A stretch of DNA of 64,000 nucleotides. Origin: Alcanivorax quisquiliarum (GTDB taxonomy: Bacteria; Pseudomonadota; Gammaproteobacteria; Pseudomonadales; Alcanivoracaceae). Below the pieces are notes generated by a model that saw only the letters and a program-made list of their open reading frames with translations, was not told the DNA's origin and ran no database searches. The first letter of the stretch is position 1; every line of letters begins with the position of its first letter. The stretch is from contig NZ_JALKII010000001.1 of assembly GCF_023051175.1 (NCBI RefSeq), forward strand, positions 310,001 to 374,000, read 5' to 3'. Positions 43,824-52,054 of this stretch are shown piece after piece. The position numbers and the translations under genes were made by a program.

Positions 43824-45828
43824 AGAGCGGACAAGTCGCTCCGACATACTGCCATTCTACCGAACCTCGAACATGGGCCAGCAGGCGCTGCTTCTGCTCG
43901 TTGCTCAGCTCATCGACGCTGTCGACACCCTGCGCCTGGTAATATTTCTGTGGCATATAGATATCGATCCACTGGGCTGCTACCTGATCCGCGAAGTGCT
44001 CGTCAGAGAGGCGATAGATAGGCCGATCATTCTCGCCCGTGCCGTTCAGCGCGATTCGGCCCTGAATCTCGGTGCCGAAATGCCGCAGGTCGCCCTGCTC
44101 GTCAGCCTGCCCCGACAACATCAGCATCACGCCAGCACTTTCGATTACACCTTCCTCCACGACGGTTCGGCTGATGTAACCGACCGGGAAATCATTTTGT
44201 GGATCGCCAGTGGGGCATTGACCGTTGCGGCCAGCGTAGACAATCCCATGGCCGCCTACCTGACGGATCTCAAGAAACATTGTCGCATCACCGCCGTTAT
44301 CAAGCCCGCCACCGCGAGGCGTGTCTTGGCTGAATGTGAAATTGACAGCCTCTGTGGTATCTGTCCCCGCCTCGATCTCGTAGCCGCCTTCGTAGTTGTA
44401 GTTCTTCTCATTCTTTTCTTCGATCAGCTCGCAGCTACCGGGATCATCAGCGATTTCCGCGTCGGTACAGCCGCGACGCAGTGTCAGCTGATAGAAGCCG
44501 ACAGCAGCGTCGAGCGCTGCGGGGTCCAGGCTCGTTGCACCAAGCTCGACCCGCGCCATCCGCACCGGCAAGCCCTCGGGCGCCGGGTCGGGCTTTTTAT
44601 GCAGCAGATCGGCCACAGGCGAGCCGAGGAAGGTTCCGAGAATACGGCCGAAATCATCCGCCACCGGACGGTAGTACATGGTCGGATACATCAAGGCGTA
44701 ATCGACACCGTTCTGGCCCGGCACACCATGGTGAAGAACATTGCCCAGAAAGCGGCCGCTGACCGAGATATCCGTGGTGACGTCATTGTTCATCAACCCT
44801 TGCAACGCCACATTTTCGAGCACCAGCTCATCATCCAGGCGCGCATCACGGGAGAAGCTGAGCATGTCCTTCTCGGTCTCGGCGGGATCACTGCCGCCCT
44901 GAACATGGGATAACAGCACGGAGGCCAGCCCGACGACCTCGCCGGTCGGCAACGCCAACATGGTGCCGCTCAACGTACCGAGGGGATCTGCAGCGGGCTG
45001 CTTGTCTGTACTGATCAGGTCAAAAATCGTCGCCTGGTAGTCAACTTCGTAGAAGCCGGCGCGAGTCAGTTCGGTGCTATAGGCCAGACGCGCCAGCACA
45101 TCACTTTCAGTGGCAAAGATATAAGGCGCGTTATTCCCGCCCACTTCCTCGCCTACCGCATCCAGCAGCGGGCTCCAGGCATCTTTGAACTCGACAAAAT
45201 CAGTGGCCTCCAGCGACCTGCCTCGCACCAGTTCATTGTAACGCTGATTGATAATACCTTCGGCGCCATGCAGTACGTCGGGCAGTTCGATGTCAGCCGT
45301 GCTGGTATCACTGTCCAGCGCCAGCAACAACGCGGCGCGGTTTCTGATCCGTGCATCGGTGGCCGGCAGCCGCCGTGGCGATTCCAGCACATCCGCGAGC
45401 GACAGGCGCTGCACACCCCAGACAGTGCCATCCTCACCCAAGGTCGTGAGAATCGCCAGTTGCGGCAAAGCGGCGCGGCCAATCGGCAGCACGTTGCCGA
45501 GATAAACCCCGTAGCCCAGGAAGAACTCGATGCTGGTCGCACTTTCCGGGCATACTGCAGCCCCGGCCGGCACTATGCGCCCGTCCACCTCGGTGGGCTC
45601 GGTGTAGGTGCGCCCGAGGGAGGCGCCACAGCGGTAGCCGAGATTCAGCAAGCGCGGCCCGACGAACTCCACCAGCATATCCCCGCGCGGTGTCTCCTCA
45701 CACAGCGCCCCTGCCGGGCAGCCCGGCAAATCCACATTGGAGAAATCTTCCTTGCCATTACAGCCTGCGAGCACCGCAAGTAGCACGGTGGCGCCAGCGG
45801 CGGAAAGGAAACGGGTCAATTTCATCAT
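43822..45828 (-). CDS. filF: Fil system lipoprotein FilF
   Basis: A 668-residue predicted lipoprotein. The signal peptide ends in the lipobox LAVLAGC (lipidated Cys at about residue 23). DLPGCPAGALC follows closely, resembling proteins annotated as putative pilus system protein FilF. The mature part is acidic and cysteine-poor except near the ends (CPESATS, RRGCTDAEIADDPGSCEL, ATCPL). It is the last gene of filABCDEF, 95 bases after filE. It is probably anchored in the outer membrane; the biochemical role is unknown. Length is in the range of the Acinetobacter proteins as I remember them. Confidence 0.8.
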   Translation of the reverse strand: MMKLTRFLSAAGATVLLAVLAGCNGKEDFSNVDLPGCPAGALCEETPRGDMLVEFVGPRLLNLGYRCGASLGRTYTEPTEVDGRIVPAGAAVCPESATSIEFFLGYGVYLGNVLPIGRAALPQLAILTTLGEDGTVWGVQRLSLADVLESPRRLPATDARIRNRAALLLALDSDTSTADIELPDVLHGAEGIINQRYNELVRGRSLEATDFVEFKDAWSPLLDAVGEEVGGNNAPYIFATESDVLARLAYSTELTRAGFYEVDYQATIFDLISTDKQPAADPLGTLSGTMLALPTGEVVGLASVLLSHVQGGSDPAETEKDMLSFSRDARLDDELVLENVALQGLMNNDVTTDISVSGRFLGNVLHHGVPGQNGVDYALMYPTMYYRPVADDFGRILGTFLGSPVADLLHKKPDPAPEGLPVRMARVELGATSLDPAALDAAVGFYQLTLRRGCTDAEIADDPGSCELIEEKNEKNYNYEGGYEIEAGTDTTEAVNFTFSQDTPRGGGLDNGGDATMFLEIRQVGGHGIVYAGRNGQCPTGDPQNDFPVGYISRTVVEEGVIESAGVMLMLSGQADEQGDLRHFGTEIQGRIALNGTGENDRPIYRLSDEHFADQVAAQWIDIYMPQKYYQAQGVDSVDELSNEQKQRLLAHVRGSVEWQYVGATCPL

Positions 45829-45923
45829 GTCGAAAATTCTCGGTTAGATTTCGCCTGTGGCTGGGCACAGTACCCGGCGCGGCAAGCAGGGTAAACCCTG
45901 GCCTGTCGCCATATTGCCGCCAC

Positions 45924-46811
45924 TTAATATCCTCTCACCACTACACTGCCTTCTATCGCCAGCTCGCTGTCCGGCTCGCCCACCAGCCCAGGCAGCCCAC
46001 CCTCGGCATAGCCCAGATAGACGACCAGGTAACGCTGACCCGGCTCCCGTGGCAGAGTTCCCTCAATGTAAGCGTAGCGCAACCAGCTTTCCTGGAAGCG
46101 TCGCGTAAAGACGTTATCCACTTGCAGCAACGGCTGGCCCTGTTCATCGAGCAACAGCAGCTGGGGGTGAAGGTAGCGGCCACGCTGTTTGAAACTCAGT
46201 ACGCGCACGCCGCTCAATTCATCCGATAGCGCCAGCACTCGCGCTGGCAACCAGCTACCGCCGAGGTAAATACGGGCGCTCTGCCCGTCCGCGTACTGCA
46301 GCAGCCGCTCCTTGCCGGGCCGCAACGCCTGAGCTTCCTCCAGCAGCGTCAGGCAACAGCCTGCCTCCACGGGAGTGACAGTTTCCAGGTAAGCGCCGTC
46401 CAGCGCCGGCTCGATAGGCTCGTAGGCCGGCACCCGCGCCTCGTTGGCGCGCCGCTCGGCGGCAAGATCAACACGCTGCCGGGTTACCTGCCCGTCACCA
46501 TCAATGTAGGTGACGAAGCGCTCCTGTTCCGGCACCTCTTCTCGATCCCGTGGTGGCGCGTGCTCGACCGGTTCACGATCGCCAGCTTCTTCCACCTGGT
46601 AGGCGAGCAGCTCGTCGTCCGTGATGGCAGGCGCCACAACGGATTCCTCCGTGTGCTGCACAGGCTGCTGCCTAGCCGGCTCGGCCGGTATCTCGCCCGT
46701 GACCAGATTGCCCTGCTCGTCCATATAGACGTACAAGCCACCGCCCTGTCCGCCTGTCGAGCAGGCAGACAGCAGCAGGCACAGCAGCGCGATGCTGATC
46801 CCGTTACGCAT
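45924..46811 (-). CDS. filE: Fil system lipoprotein FilE
   Basis: A 295-residue predicted lipoprotein: the lipobox LLLSACS gives lipidation at about residue 16. Two DUF4124-like YxDxxG segments follow: LYVYMDEQGNLVTGEI and, further on, FVTYIDGDGQVTRQRV. The C-terminal half (SWLPARVLALSDELSGVRVL; YLVVYLGYAEGG) looks like a beta-rich domain. The start overlaps the filD stop as TGATG; a frame 117 bases longer exists but would lie inside filD and lacks a lipobox start. Identified as FilE mainly by position and lipoprotein type. Confidence 0.7.
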   Translation of the reverse strand: MRNGISIALLCLLLSACSTGGQGGGLYVYMDEQGNLVTGEIPAEPARQQPVQHTEESVVAPAITDDELLAYQVEEAGDREPVEHAPPRDREEVPEQERFVTYIDGDGQVTRQRVDLAAERRANEARVPAYEPIEPALDGAYLETVTPVEAGCCLTLLEEAQALRPGKERLLQYADGQSARIYLGGSWLPARVLALSDELSGVRVLSFKQRGRYLHPQLLLLDEQGQPLLQVDNVFTRRFQESWLRYAYIEGTLPREPGQRYLVVYLGYAEGGLPGLVGEPDSELAIEGSVVVRGY

Positions 46812-48475
46812 CAGAACCGGGTACGAAAAGCCAGGCCGAACATGGTAATCGACGCCTTGGTTGAAATATCCAGGCCCGCATAGGGGTTGTAGACCAGGTT
46901 GTTGATGCCGGTGCAGTTGGCGGCGCAACTGGTGCCCGCCGGAATATCATCCCGGCTCTGCAGCACACCCACAGCAAGATCCACCTCGGTATTCTTGTCC
47001 CAGCGATAGCCCAGCCCGAGGCTGTAATATCGCGCCTTGTTGATCGGTACCAGCGGCGCACGCCGATCATCCGGTATCGCCGAGGCACGCGGCTCGAATC
47101 CTGCTCGCAGGGCAAGGCGGTCGGTCATCGCGTATTCGGCACCGAAGGCAAGGTTCCAGGTGGATTCATATCCGAGTGGAAAATAAAGGCTGGTGGGCGT
47201 AGAGCCTGGTGAGAACAGGCGTGCCAATGCCAGCGCCGCGTTCGTGCCGTCAAACTGGAAGTTGAACGCATCCCACTCCTTGTAATCTACCCACACTGCG
47301 TCGATATTCAGCTGCAAGCGCTCGGTCGGCTTGAACTTTATGCCAGTTTGAAAATGCGCCGGCATAACCAGATCCATGTTCAGCTGCCCCACATCTTCCG
47401 GCGCGAGATAACTTGGCACCCCCAGCACCGCCAGCGCGATGGCACCCGTCGGGCTGGAACCGATACCGTTTACCGTTTCCCGCGCTGCGTTGGAATAAGC
47501 GATCCGGTAGCGGCCACGCATATGCACTTTGGTCGGCGCGTGCCACACCGCACCCCACGCAAAGCGCTCGTTCGGCTCCCACAACACGCCCAGATTGTAC
47601 GACGGGCTGAAACGCTGATGCATGGCAACATCCATGGAGGCCAGGCTCTTGAACGGCCCGAGCCCTTCGTTCGGGCGACAGATACCGAACAGGATAATAT
47701 CCAGCGCAAAATTCGACTCGCCCTTGAACGGTGCGCACAGGCTTTCATCGATGATGCGCGCAAAGCCAAGCAATTCATTCGGCGACCGGAAATCGGTTTC
47801 CAGGGCAACAGCCTGATAAGAGAAACCGATCGAGGCACCAATGGCGAGCGTGTCGTTGACCTGATAACCCACCGACGGCGCCAGATAGGTGATCCGGTTC
47901 AGTGCCACCCTGCGGCCCATGAAATTGCCCGGATCGCCATCGTCACGATAAAAACCTGCGGCCATGGGCAAATAAGTCGCCGTGGCAAACGTGAACTTCG
48001 AGCCTGGGGGCTTGATCGAGAATGCCGGGATCGGCCCAGCCACAAGTGGCCCCGGCGGCAAATCCACCAGATCATTCACGATCGGCAGATAAAGCGACAC
48101 ACCCGCAATGGTGCTGGTACTGCTGCGAAAGTTGCGGCACACATCCGAGCCGTCGTTGGGTGTATCGGCGCACACCACCGGGTCGTCGGAAAAGCCGAAG
48201 ACGTTATAACCTGGCGGCGCGCTGAATTTTGATTCAACGGACATATCCACCGCCAGGAACTGGAGGTCCATGCGGCGCCCTTCCAGCCGTGCCAGACCAG
48301 CAGGATTGAAGTGAATCGACATGATACCCGGCGGGTCCGCGGTCACCGCATGCGCCATGCTCATGGCTCGCACATCAATGCCCAGGTTGGTCGCCAGCTG
48401 TGCGCTCGCGGTGAAACTGGCGAACATCAGCCCCAGCGCCAGGCCGAGCTTCGCAAATCTACTGCTCATGGACAT
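46811..48475 (-). CDS. filD: Fil system outer-membrane protein FilD (FadL/OmpP1-like barrel)
   Basis: A 554-residue outer-membrane protein. The signal peptide ends ASFTASA. The mature protein starts QLATNLGIDVRAMSMAHAVT, with DPPGIMSIHFNPAGLARL matching the FadL-family N-terminal hatch (NPAG). Repeated amphipathic strands end in MFGLAFRTRF, whose terminal Phe is typical for barrel insertion. The chosen ATG has a strong GAGGGGGG ribosome site; an ATG 30 bases upstream overlaps the filC stop. Within the Fil set it could be the export or anchoring pore. A hydrophobic-substrate transporter is the alternative, given the FadL similarity. Confidence 0.78.
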   Translation of the reverse strand: MSMSSRFAKLGLALGLMFASFTASAQLATNLGIDVRAMSMAHAVTADPPGIMSIHFNPAGLARLEGRRMDLQFLAVDMSVESKFSAPPGYNVFGFSDDPVVCADTPNDGSDVCRNFRSSTSTIAGVSLYLPIVNDLVDLPPGPLVAGPIPAFSIKPPGSKFTFATATYLPMAAGFYRDDGDPGNFMGRRVALNRITYLAPSVGYQVNDTLAIGASIGFSYQAVALETDFRSPNELLGFARIIDESLCAPFKGESNFALDIILFGICRPNEGLGPFKSLASMDVAMHQRFSPSYNLGVLWEPNERFAWGAVWHAPTKVHMRGRYRIAYSNAARETVNGIGSSPTGAIALAVLGVPSYLAPEDVGQLNMDLVMPAHFQTGIKFKPTERLQLNIDAVWVDYKEWDAFNFQFDGTNAALALARLFSPGSTPTSLYFPLGYESTWNLAFGAEYAMTDRLALRAGFEPRASAIPDDRRAPLVPINKARYYSLGLGYRWDKNTEVDLAVGVLQSRDDIPAGTSCAANCTGINNLVYNPYAGLDISTKASITMFGLAFRTRF

Positions 48476-48501
48476 CAGCCCCCCTCTGGCCGGCCACATC
48501 A

Positions 48502-49566
48502 TCAAGCGCCCGGCTTCAGGCCCGTCACATCAATCGGCAGCGAAATGCCGAGCAACACGTCTGGCGAATCCTCGGTCAGGCCAAAACCAAAGCTGATATT
48601 GATGATCCGGTTGCTGGAGGTGCGCAAACCCAGGGAAGTGTTGAGAATACTGCTGGTGGAATCGCTGGATTCCGCCACATAACGACCGCCGTGCTGATTG
48701 CTGTCGAAATGGAAACGGGAGGCGAAGTTGTACGACTGCTGATAGCTCGCCGATACCGACACTTCGTAAGACAGCGCATAAGCCAGGCCCATGGAAAAAC
48801 TGATGCTGTCACCGGGCTCCACCCGCCGCAATGTGCCCGTGCCCCGGCGCTGACGCAGGCCCGTAGCATTGAACGCCTTGGTGTAGCCAATTGAGCCGAA
48901 CAGCACCACCGGATCAACAATCTTGCTCATGCTGACGCCGCCGCCCAGGGAGTAATAGCCTTTTCCGCTGGATAGCTCGTTCAACACATTGATGTCGTAG
49001 GGGCTGTCACCTGTGGCGGTAGAAAGCGTGGTGTAAAGGGTCGTGTTGACGCCGCCCGGCCGCACCGGAAACGGCTGATAGCGCAGCCCGAAGCTGACAT
49101 CACCCAAGGCCACCGATTGCGTGTCCTTGTTGGTGTCGTATTTGTATTGCACAGGCAGCCGGGTGTTGAACGTCAGGTTATTACGCAGCCCGTAATCCAC
49201 CGATAGCGATGCGCCGAACGCATGCTCCGCGTCGTTCTCGATGCGGTAGCGATTCAGCGAACCACTGGATTCATCAATGCCGATATCAATCGTATCGTTG
49301 CGGTAGTAGCTGTAATCACCCGAGAAGTTCACTGCCAGCCGGCCAGCTGCCAGGAGCGAATACTGCCGCTCGGAAGCCTGGAAAACCTCTTCCAGGTTAC
49401 TTTCTTCCGTAACGTCCGTCTCGCGCTGCTGCAATGCCTCGCGCGCGGCCTCTGTCTCATCTTCAGGCGCAACCTGTGCCGACGCACCGGCCGCTGCCAA
49501 GAGCCATGCCAGAAGAATCATGCTCTGGCCTGCCCACCCCCGGAAACGCTGAAAGCACATCATCAT
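48502..49566 (-). CDS. filC: Fil system outer-membrane barrel FilC
   Basis: A 354-residue exported protein. The signal peptide ends AAAGASAQ. The region after it is charged and helical (EDETEAAREALQQRETDV), followed from about residue 75 by alternating strands (LAVNFSGDYSYYRNDTIDI, LGDVSFGLRYQPF, YSLGGGVSMSKI, SFSMGLAYALSYEVSVS), as in a transporter-like beta barrel. No catalytic motif. It follows filB after 63 bases and precedes filD. The name is given by gene order in fil loci; function is not established. Confidence 0.7.
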   Translation of the reverse strand: MMMCFQRFRGWAGQSMILLAWLLAAAGASAQVAPEDETEAAREALQQRETDVTEESNLEEVFQASERQYSLLAAGRLAVNFSGDYSYYRNDTIDIGIDESSGSLNRYRIENDAEHAFGASLSVDYGLRNNLTFNTRLPVQYKYDTNKDTQSVALGDVSFGLRYQPFPVRPGGVNTTLYTTLSTATGDSPYDINVLNELSSGKGYYSLGGGVSMSKIVDPVVLFGSIGYTKAFNATGLRQRRGTGTLRRVEPGDSISFSMGLAYALSYEVSVSASYQQSYNFASRFHFDSNQHGGRYVAESSDSTSSILNTSLGLRTSSNRIINISFGFGLTEDSPDVLLGISLPIDVTGLKPGA

Positions 49567-49629
49567 TCGTTATTCTCGTTGTTGTAAAATCAATGAGAGT
49601 CTGTTGGGTCTCAGTTGGTACTTGAGCTG

Positions 49630-50442
49630 TTATTTGTTGCGGTAATAGGTTCTCGTCGGCACATTGATGACCCGCTCGACCCCTTCACGATCCGTGGTCA
49701 ATACTGGCACCAGTGTGCCCGCTCTATCCGCCCACTGCTCCATCGGCCGGGTGAATACCGGAAACTCCTGAAACGCCAGCATATTGATGGTCTGCTCATC
49801 AATCTGGCGCAGGTCATAATCGGTCAGCGCGAGGCCATCACGCGGCTCGAAGCCGTTCGGGAAAACGATGAACAGCACGTTCTGGTCCCAGATTTCCTCG
49901 AACTTGGATTCGGTAAAGCTGATATTGCCAAGCGCCGGGTCGGCCACGTAAATGTGCCCGTCGCGCCACTCACGCAGCACCACGAAATGTTTGAAACCGC
50001 CATAGGCAATCGGCACGATCGCCGGGTGATCCAGTGTGCGCAGGTCTTTCATCTGAGCGCGAAACCCGCCGCTGGGATGCCCCAACGCGGTAGCGAGCCG
50101 GCGCATGTCGAGCAGGGAAAATCCGCGCCGCTCGACGATCTTGTCCGTTTCGCCAAAGCGCAGCAGGCCCTCCATGATCTGGCGCTCGTCGAACTGCCGT
50201 CCCAGATACTGGTTCAGAACAGTTGTCAGCGCAGCAGAACCACAGGAATAGTCATATGCCTGGCGGGTCAGGTTGCGGTAGCGGAATTCGGAAACAGGCT
50301 TGGCCAGAATGTCGCGCTCGGCGACGGGGCCCTCGTGCGTGGGGTGCTCATAATGGATATAACCGCGGGGGTGTTCCTCCACCACGGCAATCTGATTGAC
50401 GGCAAAGAAGATCAATGCCACGCCCAGCACACTTACCAGCAT
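49630..50442 (-). CDS. filB: Fil system C39-type cysteine peptidase FilB
   Basis: A 270-residue protein with an N-terminal hydrophobic anchor or uncleaved signal (residues 1-21). The C39 peptidase core reads RQAYDYSCGSAALTTVL, with nucleophile C67 and the oxyanion-hole glutamine Q61. The catalytic histidine is H152 in FKHFVVLREW, and the aspartate D168 is in VADPALGNISF. It lacks the ABC transporter domains of bacteriocin exporters, so it is a stand-alone peptidase facing the periplasm. C39 enzymes cut after double-glycine-type leaders; FilA and four other proteins in this window carry such a motif, which suggests they are its substrates. Confidence 0.85.
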   Translation of the reverse strand: MLVSVLGVALIFFAVNQIAVVEEHPRGYIHYEHPTHEGPVAERDILAKPVSEFRYRNLTRQAYDYSCGSAALTTVLNQYLGRQFDERQIMEGLLRFGETDKIVERRGFSLLDMRRLATALGHPSGGFRAQMKDLRTLDHPAIVPIAYGGFKHFVVLREWRDGHIYVADPALGNISFTESKFEEIWDQNVLFIVFPNGFEPRDGLALTDYDLRQIDEQTINMLAFQEFPVFTRPMEQWADRAGTLVPVLTTDREGVERVINVPTRTYYRNK

Positions 50443-50611
50443 CTGCGATGCCCTTTTTATTATATATGTTTGTTATTTCACTGATCTGGCGCGGCCAGAT
50501 CCCACCCGGTTTCAAAATTCATCCGCCGCTCCTGGTTACCGAAGCGCTACGGGATGTTGCATGGTAGCTCAGGAAAGGCAGCACATTGTTGGCTTTTTGT
50601 AACGACCAGCT

Positions 50612-50652
50612 CCGAAAAGCAAACGGGCCCGGTACTGATACCGGACCCGCTT
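50612..50652 (-). terminator. Terminator/attenuator between filA and filB
   Basis: On the minus strand, agcgggtccggta, loop tcag, taccgggcccgttt, then gctttt: a 12-bp stem with two mismatched or wobble pairs and a T-rich tail. It lies about 25 bases after the filA stop, so most transcripts would end there and filA would be made in excess over filB-F. Confidence 0.75.
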
Positions 50653-50674
50653 GCGGTCATCAAGCTGGCAAAAC

Positions 50675-51520
50675 TTACTTGCCGTTGATGGAGACGACGG
50701 TACCACCCAGATCAAGGCCGGAGATGTAGACGTTACCCAGATAGGCCTGGTTTGCGCCCGCATTGGCGTTCAACGAAACGCGATCCATGGCGATCTCGAT
50801 ACCGCTCATTCCTGCACCCAGTGCCAACTCCAGCCCGTTGTCAGTCAGCGAGCCTGTGGTGCCGGTCAGGTTAACACCGGTGATCTCGATCTCGTCGATA
50901 CCAATGGCGCCGCCAACAACACCGCCACTCAGATCATTCAACTTGAAGTTGCTGATACCCAGGGTGCCGATTTGACCAGCGGTAATATTCAGGAAATCAG
51001 AGGCACCTGCACCCAGCTCGATCTCCATGCTGAAGTCATCAATATTGATGTCCATCGAATCGAGAATGCGGGTGTTGCCATCGGCTTGGCCCACCTGGGT
51101 GTTCAGGTTAGCCATGCCAGCCTCGAGATCATTGCCGTCGGTGCCCGGCATGACATGGATGTCCCCCGTGGCAATCTTCAACTGGTCCACATTCACACCA
51201 ACGCGCAGCACACCATCGCCACCGCGAGTACCGGAATCCAGATCAATACGCAGGCCGCCATCAATCACAAGATCGGTGAGCAACAACAACCCGGGATCGG
51301 TGAAGACCGGGTCGTTATCTACATCGACACCAGTCTGGAAACCATCAGTGTCTTCGATACCGACGTTGAGAGTAATCTGGTCGAGGTCCATGATGATTGA
51401 AATACCATCCTGACCGGTCACCCCGGAAAGAGCCGCATCGTCCATTGCCTGCATGGCGAAGCCGGTCGCCGGCAGAGTAGCAATAGCGGATACGAGCGCG
51501 AGTTTCCTGAAAGCTTTCAT
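50675..51520 (-). CDS. filA: Fil system secreted protein FilA (DUF6160-type)
   Basis: A 281-residue exported protein. The signal peptide is residues 1-22 (ends TGFA). It is followed by MQAMDDAALSGVTGQDG, whose leader-like motif MDDAALSGVTGQ spans residues 26-37. The rest is acidic, Gly/Asp/Asn-rich, with repeated short strands such as LRIDLDSGTRGGDG, MDINIDDFSMEIELGAGAS and FKLNDLSGGVVGGAIGIDEI; no cysteine is seen. The AGGAG ribosome site is strong, and a terminator follows the gene, as expected for an abundant structural subunit. It heads the fil operon. A surface filament role is suggested by the annotation history of FilA, not by proof. Confidence 0.82.
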   Translation of the reverse strand: MKAFRKLALVSAIATLPATGFAMQAMDDAALSGVTGQDGISIIMDLDQITLNVGIEDTDGFQTGVDVDNDPVFTDPGLLLLTDLVIDGGLRIDLDSGTRGGDGVLRVGVNVDQLKIATGDIHVMPGTDGNDLEAGMANLNTQVGQADGNTRILDSMDINIDDFSMEIELGAGASDFLNITAGQIGTLGISNFKLNDLSGGVVGGAIGIDEIEITGVNLTGTTGSLTDNGLELALGAGMSGIEIAMDRVSLNANAGANQAYLGNVYISGLDLGGTVVSINGK

Positions 51521-52054
51521 TTATTATCTCCTAGGCGTGCACAACGCTTATTATTTTTTCGTTTTTGCAGTGCCCTCTGTCGTGGCGTGCTGCGGAGATC
51601 ACATTAACACTACCGATACAAAACCACCAACAACCGTTACGAACGTTCACTCGCTAATCACAAAACAGTAAGTCACTGTTTTAAAAGGAATTAAAAGCAG
51701 GCGATCCAAGCATCGCATGATCCGTCGAACTGCCGTTCGTCGCTTTGTCATCACCGAGAGTTACAGTCGGTAACGTACGCCAGTACAAAAATCAGGCGCG
51801 CCGGCCGCCCCGTCAGACAATCTGGTTGCCGCCCCTGCACTACTCCAGCCACCTGCCCCGCCACAGTCGGCCACGGCAACCAACACCGAAAGGTCGCCCT
51901 CTACCGGTTCGGCGGGTACACTCTCCGCCCATTCACCCGGGCTGGCCCGGCACGAAGCTTGAACACTTGCTCGGCCCCGACAATGACGTGCTTGCCATAG
52001 CCGGCCACGCAGAGCATCAGGTCGTATCGAGAACAGGCCATATTAGAGAGCCTC
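51521..52054. other. filA-pabB intergenic region
   Basis: About 530 bases between divergent genes. A minus-strand frame of about 60 codons near 51.9-52.1 kb lacks a ribosome site and any recognisable feature. The stretch near 51.5-51.7 kb is AT-rich and probably carries the filA promoter and leader. No repeat or RNA gene is seen. Confidence 0.5.

Noticed and set aside
43822-51520. Chaperone-usher or type IV pilus operon
   Set aside because: No usher, chaperone, prepilin peptidase, secretin or assembly ATPase motif is present; the set matches the Fil gene order.
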